A stretch of 64,000 nt of DNA. Source: Kribbella caucasensis (GTDB lineage: Bacteria > Actinomycetota > Actinomycetes > Propionibacteriales > Kribbellaceae). This document shows positions 24,981-34,615 of this stretch, one piece after another. The stretch spans positions 195,044 through 259,043 of the forward strand of contig NZ_SNWQ01000012.1 in the NCBI RefSeq assembly GCF_004361855.1, given 5' to 3'. Positions within the stretch are counted from its first letter, which is position 1, and the number at the start of each line of letters is the position of its first letter. A model generated the notes under the pieces. The model was not told where the DNA came from, ran no database searches, and saw only the letters and a program-made list of their open reading frames with translations. Position numbers and translations under genes: made by a program.

Positions 24981-25661
24981 TCAGTACGTCGCCTGGCCGT
25001 AGTCGCGGAGGACGAAGGGTGGGATTCGGTCGATGACGCCGGCCATCGCCTCCAGCCGGGCCAGCGTGTCGGGCACGACGTACGGGCCGGTGCCCCAGGA
25101 GATCAGGGCGTTGCCGGAGAGTTGCCACTCCAGACCGGGGTTGTAGAGGAGCCACTCCATCATCCGTGGGTGGATCACGGCCGAGGCGTACCGGTTGTCG
25201 GCGCAGCTGATCCGGAAGGCGTCGTTGAAGGTCTGGTTCTCCAGCTCCAGGTCGCGGCCGCCGAAGAACCGCTTGAGCTTCGAGTCGGCTGTCACCGTCA
25301 ACGGCGGCAGCGCGACCGGCAGGTTCAGGGCGACGAGGTGCACGTGGTGCGTGGTCGTCGTTGTCTGGCCATCTGTACCGGACGAGGTCGTCTCGTAGGT
25401 GTAGTCCAGCGCGCACATCCCGCGACCGCGGAAGTCGCCGGCCACCATCTCGCCCGGCCGGCCGCGCTTCCACAGGTTCGCGGCGGCCCCGACCAGCCAC
25501 GGGTTGGGCGGAGCCGGATACCACCCGCACTGCGCGGCCTCGTACGCCCGCTTGCGGAGGAACTCCTGCCGCCGCTTGACCAGCCACACGATCAACGCGA
25601 TCAACGCCGCGGCGGGCACCGCCAGCATCAACATGCCGATGATCAGGCTGGTCGCAAACAC
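24981..25661 (-). CDS. membrane-anchored protein, DUF3137-like
   Basis: A 226-residue protein with one N-terminal membrane helix (about 4-27) followed by a basic KRRQEFLRKR stretch and a cytoplasmic-type globular domain (EMVAGDFRGRGMCALDYTYE and FNDAFRISCADNRYASAVI, reminiscent of DUF3137). A membrane-tethered intracellular domain is likely. No partner is obvious, and it converges on the oxidoreductase gene with no spacer. Confidence 0.7.
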   Translation of the reverse strand: MFATSLIIGMLMLAVPAAALIALIVWLVKRRQEFLRKRAYEAAQCGWYPAPPNPWLVGAAANLWKRGRPGEMVAGDFRGRGMCALDYTYETTSSGTDGQTTTTTHHVHLVALNLPVALPPLTVTADSKLKRFFGGRDLELENQTFNDAFRISCADNRYASAVIHPRMMEWLLYNPGLEWQLSGNALISWGTGPYVVPDTLARLEAMAGVIDRIPPFVLRDYGQATY

Positions 25662-25772
25662 CCCCCGAACCTAACGGACCAGCCGGGCCACCCGATGGAT
25701 TCAGCGACTTTGGGCACCCATCGGCCGTTTGGGGCGACAATTCCTGGCCGGCGGGTGCCCAAAGTGGGCGGG

Positions 25773-26411
25773 TTAGGGCTGGACGGTGAAGGTGTACGTC
25801 TTCTGGCCGGTGGTGACCGCGGTGCCGGAAGAGGTGGTGGCGGTGGTTTCGAAGGTGAGGGTGTAGGTGCCCGCGGCCTCGAAGGCCCAGTTGGCGTGGG
25901 CGTGGGTGTTGATGGCGAGCGCCCGGGTGTCGGGCAGGCCGTCGCCGCTGTTGAACCAGATCGTCGGCGTGCCGAGCGCGCTGGTCGTGTACACGTTCAC
26001 GTCAGCGGGTCCGGTGGCCGACATCAGCCTCAAGGTCACGCTGTTGCCCTGCAGCGCACCCGACGGCACGCCTTCGGTGTTGAACCCAGGCCAGACGATG
26101 CTGGCGTTCTGGGTCTGCGGCAGGATCCACACCGGCGACCCCGGCGTCCCGAGGAACGAGTACGCCGAACTCGAGGGCACCGTGGTCTTGCTGGCGGACA
26201 CGGCGTTCAGTACGACGTCCGCCGGGTCACGATCGACCGCGGGGGTAACGGTGCTGTCCTTGAGATCCAGGGTGAGCGCGGATCCGGTCCAGTCGACATC
26301 GATGGCGTCCACGTGGCCGGACGAGATGGTCGTCACGGCGTACGCGGGCGAGACCGAGAGCAGGGTCATCAGTACGGCGGCAGCGGTGCCACCAATCAAC
26401 TTGGCTTTCAT
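25773..26411 (-). CDS. secreted single-domain surface-anchored-repeat protein
   Basis: A 212-residue protein. A signal peptide (about 1-25, ending SPAYA) is followed by one actinobacterial anchored-repeat domain (TIGR03769 type): SGHVDAIDVDW, FLGTPGSPVWILPQTQ, WPGFNTEG, NSGDGLP, and a THAHANWAFEAAGTYTLTF close. There is no anchor after the domain, so it should be secreted free or held by partners. It is the last gene of the zinc-type transporter operon, with an ATGA overlap to the gene before it. Confidence 0.88.
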   Translation of the reverse strand: MKAKLIGGTAAAVLMTLLSVSPAYAVTTISSGHVDAIDVDWTGSALTLDLKDSTVTPAVDRDPADVVLNAVSASKTTVPSSSAYSFLGTPGSPVWILPQTQNASIVWPGFNTEGVPSGALQGNSVTLRLMSATGPADVNVYTTSALGTPTIWFNSGDGLPDTRALAINTHAHANWAFEAAGTYTLTFETTATTSSGTAVTTGQKTYTFTVQP

Positions 26412-27070
26412 GCGCTGACCACCTTGAAGACGTAGGTTGCGATCGGAGAAGTCACGTTCTCGCCGGTGGCGGCCAGCGTTCCGCTGACCCGCACCTTGAG
26501 CTTGTAGGTCCCGGGCGCCTCGAACGCCCAGTTGGCGTGCAGATGACCGCCGGCCGAGGTGTTGATCCGGTCCGGCAGACCGTCACCGCTGTCGACCAGT
26601 ACGGTCGGCGCCCCGAACGCGTCGGTGGTGAAGATGCTGACGTCGGCCGGACCGCTGGCGCCGACGATGTCGACCTTCAATGCGTCACCGCTGAAGACGC
26701 CGGGCTCGACCTCCTCGGCGCCGATCCCGGGCCAGAGCAAGTCGGGGTTCTGCACCTGCGGCAGAACCCAGACCGGATCGCCCGCGGCACCGAGGAACCC
26801 GTACTGCGGGTCGTCGGGCACCGCGATCTCGGAGCCGGGCTTCGCCACTAGTTGCACCTCGTCGGGCGCGTACTCGGCGGCGTTCTCCTCATCGTGGACA
26901 TGCAGGTCGAACGCGCCGTTCTCGAAGGCGATCCCGATCACGTCGACATGACCCTGATCGAGGACGACACAGGGTGCGGCCTGGGCCGGCAGGCCGAGAC
27001 CGGACAGGGTGAGACCGGACAGGGCGAGGACTGCCGCGGCGGGCAGCGCCACGCGATAACGCTTGCGCAT
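26408..27070 (-). CDS. secreted single-domain surface-anchored-repeat protein
   Basis: A 220-residue protein. A signal peptide (about 1-31, PAQA) precedes one anchored-repeat domain with DQGHVDVIGI, FLGAAGDPVWVLPQVQ, WPGIGAEE, DSGDGLPD and GGHLHANWAFEAPGTYKL. Like its neighbour it lacks a membrane or sortase anchor. The two are related and likely arose by duplication. ATG 27070 is chosen with GAAAGGA upstream; an 11-bp gap separates it from the permease. Confidence 0.88.
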   Translation of the reverse strand: MRKRYRVALPAAAVLALSGLTLSGLGLPAQAAPCVVLDQGHVDVIGIAFENGAFDLHVHDEENAAEYAPDEVQLVAKPGSEIAVPDDPQYGFLGAAGDPVWVLPQVQNPDLLWPGIGAEEVEPGVFSGDALKVDIVGASGPADVSIFTTDAFGAPTVLVDSGDGLPDRINTSAGGHLHANWAFEAPGTYKLKVRVSGTLAATGENVTSPIATYVFKVVSA

Positions 27071-27081
27071 TGTTGTTCCTT

Positions 27082-27944
27082 TCAAGGGCGGGCGGGAAGT
27101 GCGGCCGTCGCGATCTTGCGACGGTGGCTGAGCAGGCCGTGCCGGGGCGCGAACACCCAGCAGGCGACGAACACCGCGGTCGCGGTGAGCACGATCAGCC
27201 CACCGGCGGCGAGGTTGAACGCGTAGGACAGATAGAGGCCGGTGAGGCCGGACAGGGCGCCGATCGCCGGGGCGATCAGCATCATCCGGCCGATCCGGTC
27301 GGTCAGCAGCCGGGCGCAGGCGGCCGGGGTGATCAGCAGGGCGAGGACGAGGATGTTGCCGACGGCCTGGATCGAGATGACGATCGCGATCGTGACCATC
27401 GCGTACATGGCCATGTCGAGCCAGAAGATCGGCAGGCCGACGGCGCGGGCGGTCTCGCGGTCGAGGCCGATGGTGACGAACTCCTTGTGCAGGACGCCGG
27501 TTGTCAGCAGCAGGACCGCTCCCGCGATCGCGACGGTGATGACGTCGGCGCTGCCGATCCCGAGTACCGAGCCGAAGAGGAACGACTCCAGCGATCCGCC
27601 GTACCCGGGGGCGGTGCTCATCACCACGATGCCGAGTCCGAAGGCGGCGGCGAAGAAGACCCCGATCACGGTGTCCTCCTTGAGCCGGCGGTTCTGCGAG
27701 ACCACGGCGATCGCGAGGGCGGTGACGAGACCGGCGACGATGCCGCCGACCACCAGGCTGGTCTGCAGGGCGAACGCGATCGCGATCCCGGGGAAGACCG
27801 CGTGCGCGACGGCGTCGCCGATGAACGCCATCCCGCGCAGGGCGACGTGGCTGCCGATCACGCCGCAGACGACGCCGGACATCAGGACGACCAGGAACGC
27901 GCGCTGCATGAACACGTGCTGCCAGGGTTCGGTGAAGAACTCGA

Positions 27945-27948
<4 letters not shown>
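27082..27948 (-). CDS. zinc/manganese-type ABC permease (ZnuB-like)
   Basis: A 288-residue permease of the ABC-3 family (TIGR03770-type anchored-repeat permease) with about eight membrane helices. It has the typical opening FMQRAFLVVLMSGVVCGVIG, then ALRGMAFIGDAVAHAVFPG and a Gly-rich C-terminal half. It carries the metal ion into the cell. GTG 27948 overlaps the ATPase stop by 4 nt; longer starts are within the ATPase gene. Confidence 0.94.
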
Positions 27949-28684
<736 letters not shown>

Positions 28685-28688
<4 letters not shown>

Positions 28689-29527
28689 GGGGTGGTCCTT
28701 CTGGTCCGGCGGATGATCAGAGCGACTGCGCCGAGCAGGACGACAGCACCGGCTCCTGTCGCGATCCACCAGGTCGGGATGTTGTCGTCGGCCGCCGGGA
28801 TGGTTGCTCCGGCCGTTGCGCTCGGTGTTGCCGACGGGGTCGCGGTCGCGGCGAGGGCGGTTCGGGGGTCGCCGTCGCCGGCGTACAGGCGGAGGGTGCG
28901 GCGGTCGGTGACGGAGGTGCCGTCGGTGAGTTTCGCGGTCATCGCGACGTTGAGCAGATAGGTGCCCTGGGCATCGAAAGTCCAGTTGCCGTGTACATGG
29001 GTGTTGACGTCGATACCGGTCTGCTGCGGGAACGGTTTGCGGCTGTCGAACACGGGTGCGGGCTTGCCGAAGTCCGAGTTCAGGAACAGCGTGAACGTGC
29101 CCGGTCCCTGGACGCCTTCGAGCGACCAGGTGACCTCCCGGTCGACGCGGGACGCGACCTGCGGGTCCTGCGTGTTCCAGCCCGGCCACACCACGCCGGC
29201 CTGCTGGACCTGGGGAATCACCCACACCGGCTGCCCGGCCTTGCCGAGGAACGCGTAGGCGGGATCGGCCGGTACCGCGACCTTCGACTTGCTGTTGGCC
29301 TGGATTACGACGTCCTCCAGCGGTCGCCAGACGGCCGGGTCGACGGTGTCGTCGCGGAGCTGGATGGTCCACTTGCCGTCGACGAAGCGGGGTCCGAGGT
29401 CGACATGCCCGTCCGCGATCACGCTGTTGGTTGCCGGTGGCACCGATTGCGCATCGGCGGTGGCCGGTAGAACGGTGGCGGTTGGGAGCAGGAGCGTAGT
29501 ACCGAGGATCGTGCGTAAGGGCTTCAT
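28685..29527 (-). CDS. membrane-anchored surface repeat protein
   Basis: A 280-residue protein. A signal peptide (about 1-27) is followed by one anchored-repeat domain (ADGHVDLGPRF, FLGKAGQPVWVIPQVQ, WPGWNTQ, GPGTF, VNTHVHGNWTFDAQGTYLL). A Thr/Ala/Pro linker and a C-terminal membrane helix (about 248-271) end with RRTRRTTP. It has no LPxTG or LAxTG motif, so it is held by the helix alone. It is coupled to the binding-protein gene (ATGA). Confidence 0.9.
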
Positions 29528-31074
29528 CGGGTCTCCCCGAGGCAGCGTTTCAGCTCGTCGGCGTTGTGCCGCATCATCGCGACATACGACTGCGCGTGCT
29601 CATCGAACGAGTCGCCGTACAGCGAGCAGACCCGCACGTTCTGGTCCTTCGCGACCTGGGTGAGGACGGAGGCGCGCTGGGCCAGGTTCGGTTCGACGAA
29701 GACCGCGGGGACCTTGAGGTTGCGGATCGTCTCGGACAGTTTGCGGACCTGCTCCACACTCGGCTCCTGGGCGGGGTTGGGTACGACGAACCCGGCGATC
29801 GTCATCCCGTACGCCGAGGCGAGGTAGCCGAACGCGTCGTGGGTGGTGATCAGCTGGCGTCGATCGGTGGGGATCGTGGCCAGCTCGGTGCGGACGTAGG
29901 TATCGAGTTCATCGAGCTCGCGGAGGTAGTTCGCGGAGTTGTCGCGGTACACCTGTTCGCCGTCGGGATCCGCGCTGATCAACGTGTCTCGCATCAACTG
30001 CACGTAGGCCTTCGCGTTCGCGACGTCCTCCCACAGGTGCGGATCGATCTCGCCGTGCACGTGCTTGCCGAGAACCGCCTGCGGAAGCTGATGGATCTGC
30101 GCGCCAGGTTTGCCGAGGAACGCGAACCGCGGATCGTCCGGAACCGTCGCCAGCGCCTTGTTCGGTACGTCGATGACGACCTGCCCGGCCGGTACTTCGG
30201 ACTGGGCGGCGCCGATCTTCTTGGCATCGGAGTATGCGGTGAGCCGGCCGCTGTCGAGGTCGACCGTGAGGTCGGTGTGCCCGTCGTCGAGGACGGTCGC
30301 GGTCCCGCCGGCGGCCGGTTTGACCGTGTGCGGGTCGACCCCGACGGCGAAGGTGAACGTGCCCGTGCCGAGCGGCTGCAGTGGTTTGCCGCCACCGATA
30401 TCGAGGGCTCCGGTGAGAGTCAGGTGGTAGATCCCGGGTTTGGTGAACGCCCAGTTGAGATGCGTGTGCGCGGCCGGCGGGAGCGTCGTACTGTCCTGCG
30501 GTCCGAGGCCGTCGGTGGAGTCGAAGTACCGATCCGGCTGGCCGAGCGACTCGGTCAGGTACGCGACGAGCTGGCCGGGGCCGTCGAGCTTGGTCGCGGT
30601 CAGCTGGACCGAGGAGGTCCGGGTCGCGCCGCGCTCCTTGCCGGTACCGCGGACCCGCAGGCCGAGCCAGAGCACGTCCAGCCCGATGTTCTCCACCAGC
30701 GGGATCACGTGTGCGCCGTACGACTCGGCCGCCTCCGCCAGCGACACGTTCGGGGTGCCTTCGGGGGCGTTCGAGTCGATCGTTTTGATCAACGACTGCG
30801 GTTCGAGCAGCAGATGATTCGTGAACGTCACATCCGCCTTGGCGACTCGCTTCGCATCCGCCGGCGTCGGCTCATACGAATGCGGATCCCCACCCGCGGG
30901 CACCAGCGACGACGCAGCCACCCGATCCCCACCAACCCGCTGCGCCAGATCAGCCAAGATCTCGGTAGTCGCCACCACATTCAACTTCCCACCGGAAGCG
31001 CTGCTCGCTCCCGAACACCCAGCCAGTAGTGCGAACGCAACCGCCGCACCAATCACCCGCCCACCGCGCCTCAC
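29524..31074 (-). CDS. metal-binding lipoprotein with inserted, permuted repeat domain
   Basis: A 516-residue ABC substrate-binding protein (TIGR03772 type). Lipobox LLAGC (Cys20) anchors it in the membrane. ZnuA-like halves occupy about 28-128 (His65 in GGDPHSYEP, His87) and 335-516 (HVHGEIDPHLW, DAFGYLASAYG). Between them, at the place of the metal loop of ZnuA, sits the surface-repeat domain with its halves in reverse order: C-half (GPGQLVAY, FDSTDGL, THLNWAFTKPG; about 130-245) before N-half (DDGHTDL, FAFLGKPGAQIHQLPQ; about 260-332). GTG 31074 overlaps the upstream stop by 4 nt. Confidence 0.92.
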   Translation of the reverse strand: MRRGGRVIGAAVAFALLAGCSGASSASGGKLNVVATTEILADLAQRVGGDRVAASSLVPAGGDPHSYEPTPADAKRVAKADVTFTNHLLLEPQSLIKTIDSNAPEGTPNVSLAEAAESYGAHVIPLVENIGLDVLWLGLRVRGTGKERGATRTSSVQLTATKLDGPGQLVAYLTESLGQPDRYFDSTDGLGPQDSTTLPPAAHTHLNWAFTKPGIYHLTLTGALDIGGGKPLQPLGTGTFTFAVGVDPHTVKPAAGGTATVLDDGHTDLTVDLDSGRLTAYSDAKKIGAAQSEVPAGQVVIDVPNKALATVPDDPRFAFLGKPGAQIHQLPQAVLGKHVHGEIDPHLWEDVANAKAYVQLMRDTLISADPDGEQVYRDNSANYLRELDELDTYVRTELATIPTDRRQLITTHDAFGYLASAYGMTIAGFVVPNPAQEPSVEQVRKLSETIRNLKVPAVFVEPNLAQRASVLTQVAKDQNVRVCSLYGDSFDEHAQSYVAMMRHNADELKRCLGETR

Positions 31075-33575
31075 GCCGCACCCCCGGACTCCTGGTCCGA
31101 GGACTGCACGCCAGCCGGCCGCGCGACCGCACGCCGCCGAACGACAACCAGCAGCACGGTCCCGAGGATGACCAGCAAGACACCACCCGCGACCCACCCC
31201 AGCCCAGCCGACCCACCGGTCGTCGCCAACCGGCACCCACCCGCGGCGGGCGCGGCTGCGGCAATGTCACCTGCGAGCGGGGCGGCTGCGGGCGCGCCGC
31301 CGCCGCTTGGGGACGTGCTGCCGACCTCGAAGGTGAGGGTTGCTGTGTCGGTGGATTGTTGGCCGGTGGTGAGGGTTGCGGTGTGGGTGAAGCGGACCTT
31401 GTAGGTGCCGGGTTTGGTGAAGGACCAGTTGCCGTGGGCGTGGGTGCCGAGGGGGATGCGGTAGGTGTCGGGCAGACCGTCGCCGCTGTCGAAGAGGACC
31501 TTGGGCTGGCCGAAGGAGTCGAACTCGAAGATCGCCAACCGGCCGGGACCGTCGACCTTCTCGAGCTTCCAGTCGACGCCGCCGGAGACCTGCGCGGCCG
31601 ACAGCTCCTCGGTGTTCCAGCCGAGCCAGACCACCCCGTCCTTCTGCGTCTGCGGTATCTGCCACAACGGCGAACCAGCCGCACCGAGGAACCCGAACGC
31701 CCCACCCGGCGCCGTCGTCTTCGCCGCATCCGTCAACCGCACCACCACTCGCAACGGATCACGCCAGACCAACGACCCGGCCCTCGTCCCGTCCTTGATC
31801 CGCGACACCAGCGATCCACCTTCCAGCCGTACGGCGTAATCCGCGTGCCCCGAGCTCAACGTCGTACCGGCCGGCGCCGATGTGGTCGCCGCTGGTGAAG
31901 GCGTCGACGATGCGGCAGCCGTCGAGGAGGTCGCCGACGGTGTGGACGTGACCACGCACGGACGCAGAGTCGGCGTGGTGCCAATCGGCTGGGTCGTCGC
32001 CGAGTTAGTTGGCGCATCACCAGTGGGCGTGGGGACGGTGGTCGGCTGACCCGGGCTGCTCGGTGTGCTTGTGGGCTGGGTAGTCGGTGGAGTGGCTGGT
32101 GGAGTGGAGACCGGGGGAGTGGTGGGCGGCGGTCCGCTCGGGCAGAGCGCGGCGAGGTCCGTCGCGCCGACTGCCACCGGCAGGGTCGCGGTGTCTCTCA
32201 GCCGCTGACCAGTCTTGGTCGTCGCCGAGTACGTGAAGGTGAGCTTGTAGATGCCCTGCTTGGTGAACGCCCAGTTCCCGTGTGCGTGCGTCGGCTCCGC
32301 CAGCGTGATCGCCTGCGGCAGCGCCTTCCCACTGTCGAACGAGACCAGCGGCCCACCGAACTGGTCGAACTGGTAGACCGCTGCCTTCCCCGGCCCCTGC
32401 ACCTTGTCCAGCGACCACTTCACCGGACCCGACAACGCCGCGTAGTCCACCGACTCGGTGTTCCAGCCCGCCCACAACAGGTCCTCAGCCTGCGTCTGCG
32501 GGATCTGCCAGACCGTCGCCCCGGCAGCCCCGAGAAACCTGTACGCCGCCGAGTCCGGCACCCGCTCATCCGCCGACGGCCGCACGTGGAACGCAACAGT
32601 CCCCGGATCACGCCAGACCACAGCTCCGCCGGTCCCGTCCTTCACCTGGAACCGCAGCCGCCCGTTCACCGTCCGCGCCGCGACATCCACATGGCCGACC
32701 CCCAGCACCGCACTCACACAAGCCGGCGGAGGAGTGCTCGGCGGAGTAGAAGGCGGCGTGGTGGGCTGGGTCGTCGGTGGGGTCGTCGGCGATGTGGTGG
32801 GCGGGGTCGTTGGCGGACTGGTCGGTGGTGTCGTCGGAGGAGACGTGGGCGGGGACGTAGGGGGCGTGGTGGTCGGGGGAGTCGGCGGCTCATAAGGCCC
32901 GACTACGAACGTGTACACAACCGGCCCCGACGACACCCGTACGCCGGCCGCCGTGGTCGCCGCCGCCTCGAACGTCAGCTTGTACGTCCCCAGCTTCGTG
33001 AACGCCCAGTTCGCATGCACATGCCGCCCGAGCGGCTGCCGCAGCGTTCTGATCCCCGGATCCACCGAACTGAACAACCGCGGCACAGCCCCGGTGAACT
33101 CGTCGTAGTTGAAGAACACCTCGACGTTCCCCGGCCCCTGACTCCCCAGCAGCGTCAGCTCGACAACGTCGTCCCGGAACGCACCCGCCGGAAGAGTCTC
33201 CGTGTCCCACCCCGGCCAGATCAGCTCCGGATCCTGCGACTCCGGCGCGATCCAGACGAACTCACCCGGCGCTCCCAGGAACGCGAACGCCGGCGCATCC
33301 GGCAGTTCGACCTTGGCCGACCCCTTGTCCTCCAGGTTGAAGATCAACCCGGCCGGGTCCGCCTCGCGGTACTCCCCGGAGTTCCCGATCCGGGTGTTCA
33401 GCTTCAGCGCCGACCCGTCGTACGTCGTGTGCAATGCATCGGTGTGCACAGCCCGCAGTACCTCTGGGGTCGGCGCGGCGGCCTCGGAGTACGAGGACAC
33501 GGCCCAGGGAATCAGCAGCAGGAGGGCGGCGAAGGGCAGCAGGACGCGACGAAATTCAACGTGAGTGGCGGTCAC
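31071..33575 (-). CDS. large wall-anchored protein with three surface repeats and LATTG motif
   Basis: An 834-residue first gene of the operon. A signal peptide (about 1-32) is followed by three anchored-repeat domains (roughly 33-230, 290-485 and 560-755), each with FLGA(P/A)G, W-GWNTE and H(A/V)HxNW motifs. They are separated by Pro/Thr-rich wall-spanning linkers built of PPTTPPTS-type units. The end has LATTG (783-787), a membrane helix (about 792-813) and an Arg cluster, the layout of a class E sortase substrate. GTG 33575 is chosen as the signal-peptide start. A Zur-box-like sequence lies 22 bp upstream. Confidence 0.9.
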   Translation of the reverse strand: MTATHVEFRRVLLPFAALLLLIPWAVSSYSEAAAPTPEVLRAVHTDALHTTYDGSALKLNTRIGNSGEYREADPAGLIFNLEDKGSAKVELPDAPAFAFLGAPGEFVWIAPESQDPELIWPGWDTETLPAGAFRDDVVELTLLGSQGPGNVEVFFNYDEFTGAVPRLFSSVDPGIRTLRQPLGRHVHANWAFTKLGTYKLTFEAAATTAAGVRVSSGPVVYTFVVGPYEPPTPPTTTPPTSPPTSPPTTPPTSPPTTPPTTSPTTPPTTQPTTPPSTPPSTPPPACVSAVLGVGHVDVAARTVNGRLRFQVKDGTGGAVVWRDPGTVAFHVRPSADERVPDSAAYRFLGAAGATVWQIPQTQAEDLLWAGWNTESVDYAALSGPVKWSLDKVQGPGKAAVYQFDQFGGPLVSFDSGKALPQAITLAEPTHAHGNWAFTKQGIYKLTFTYSATTKTGQRLRDTATLPVAVGATDLAALCPSGPPPTTPPVSTPPATPPTTQPTSTPSSPGQPTTVPTPTGDAPTNSATTQPIGTTPTLRPCVVTSTPSATSSTAAASSTPSPAATTSAPAGTTLSSGHADYAVRLEGGSLVSRIKDGTRAGSLVWRDPLRVVVRLTDAAKTTAPGGAFGFLGAAGSPLWQIPQTQKDGVVWLGWNTEELSAAQVSGGVDWKLEKVDGPGRLAIFEFDSFGQPKVLFDSGDGLPDTYRIPLGTHAHGNWSFTKPGTYKVRFTHTATLTTGQQSTDTATLTFEVGSTSPSGGGAPAAAPLAGDIAAAAPAAGGCRLATTGGSAGLGWVAGGVLLVILGTVLLVVVRRRAVARPAGVQSSDQESGGAA

Positions 33576-33596
33576 AGCACGGCACCTTAGCTGAAC

Positions 33597-33614
33597 CGAC
33601 AATCATTTTCATTA
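33597..33614 (-). promoter_or_regulatory. Zur-box-like operator of the metal-transport operon
   Basis: The minus-strand text TAATGAAAATGATTGTCG resembles the AT-rich, TGAAAATxATTTTCA-type boxes of actinobacterial Zur proteins. The 3' half is degenerate, and five of the seven innermost base pairs around the centre at 33604 are symmetric. It stands out as a rare AT-rich patch in very GC-rich DNA just upstream of the operon. Confidence 0.55.
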
Positions 33615-33917
33615 ACTCAAATTTGTGACGCCTCGAATACCGCCGCGCGGTGCCGAAAAGTCGTGACGGTCCCTGGCGGCCACCAGGTCCCCAGACCGGA
33701 TTTCCCGTCTGAGCGGGGTGGTGGGTAGACTGTTTTGGTTGCCTCGGCGAGGGACGCCCCCCGGACAAAGCCTCACGGCCTGGCGGGCGCGGCTCCGTGA
33801 TCGACGCGGTGGTTCGTTGCCTGACCCCATCAGGGAGTCAAGACGTGCCCGCTGAGGCCGGCAACCGGTTCCACCCCTAGACAACAGATCACCGCAACGC
33901 TTGAGGGAGTTCAGCTC
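33615..33917 (+). promoter_or_regulatory. gene-free leader/promoter region of rplY
   Basis: About 300 bp without a convincing gene before rplY. It contains a TAGACT -10-like box near 33726 and a GC-rich stretch with small hairpins, for example CCTGA-CCCCA-TCAGG around 33820-33835. A GAGGGAG ribosome-binding site is at 33903-33909. A structured leader that lets L25 control its own synthesis is possible but not shown. Confidence 0.35.
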
Positions 33918-34565
33918 GTGGCCGAGGTCAAGATCCAAGCCGAGTCGCGCACGGAGTTCGGCAAGGGTGCTGCCCGCCGAATCCGCCGGGACAACAAGGT
34001 GCCAGCCGTTCTGTACGGCCACGGCACGGACCCGGTGCACATCACGCTGCCCGGTCACGACACCATGCTCGCCCTGAAGACCGCCAACGCCCTGTTGCTG
34101 ATCGAGGTCGAGGGCAGCGAGAGCCTGCTGGCGCTGCCGAAGCAGGTCCAGCGCGACCCGCTCAAGGGCACCATCGAGCACGTCGACCTGGTCATCGTGA
34201 AGCGCGGTGAGAAGGTCCAGGTCGAGATCGCCGTTCACCTCGAGGGCGAGGCGGTCAGCGACACCCTGGTCGTCACCGAGCACGCCACCATCCTGGTCGA
34301 GGCCGAGGCGACCCACATTCCGGACGGTGTGACCGTGTCGATCGAGGGCCTCGACGCCGGCGCCCAGATCCACGCCTCGGACATCAAGCTGCCGGTCGGT
34401 ACGACGCTGGCGATCGAGCCGGACACCCTGATCGTGAACGTGACCGCGGCCCAGACCGCCGAGCAGGTCGAGGCCGAGCTGGCCGAGGCCACCGCCGAGG
34501 CGAGCGGCGAGACCGCGCCGGTCGCTGAGCCGGCCGAGGAGCCGGTCGGCGCCGCGGCGGAGTGA
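33918..34565 (+). CDS. rplY: 50S ribosomal protein L25 (general stress protein Ctc type)
   Basis: A 215-residue protein that binds 5S rRNA in the large subunit. The N-terminal L25 domain (about 1-92) has SRTEFGKGAARRIRR and VPAVLYGHGTDP; a C-terminal TL5/Ctc beta domain follows (about 100-185), and the tail is rich in Ala and Glu. GTG 33918 has GAGGGAG at proper spacing. pth follows 50 bp downstream, as in most actinobacteria. Confidence 0.96.
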   Translation: MAEVKIQAESRTEFGKGAARRIRRDNKVPAVLYGHGTDPVHITLPGHDTMLALKTANALLLIEVEGSESLLALPKQVQRDPLKGTIEHVDLVIVKRGEKVQVEIAVHLEGEAVSDTLVVTEHATILVEAEATHIPDGVTVSIEGLDAGAQIHASDIKLPVGTTLAIEPDTLIVNVTAAQTAEQVEAELAEATAEASGETAPVAEPAEEPVGAAAE

Positions 34566-34615
34566 CCATCGTCAAGCAAGCCTCAAGCGCTAGGTAGGGA
34601 AGGGGCCGGGATCCG

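Noticed and set aside
32040..32890. repeats resembling a CRISPR array or satellite
   Set aside because: They encode Pro/Thr-rich wall linkers in frame, with irregular unit length and no unique spacers.
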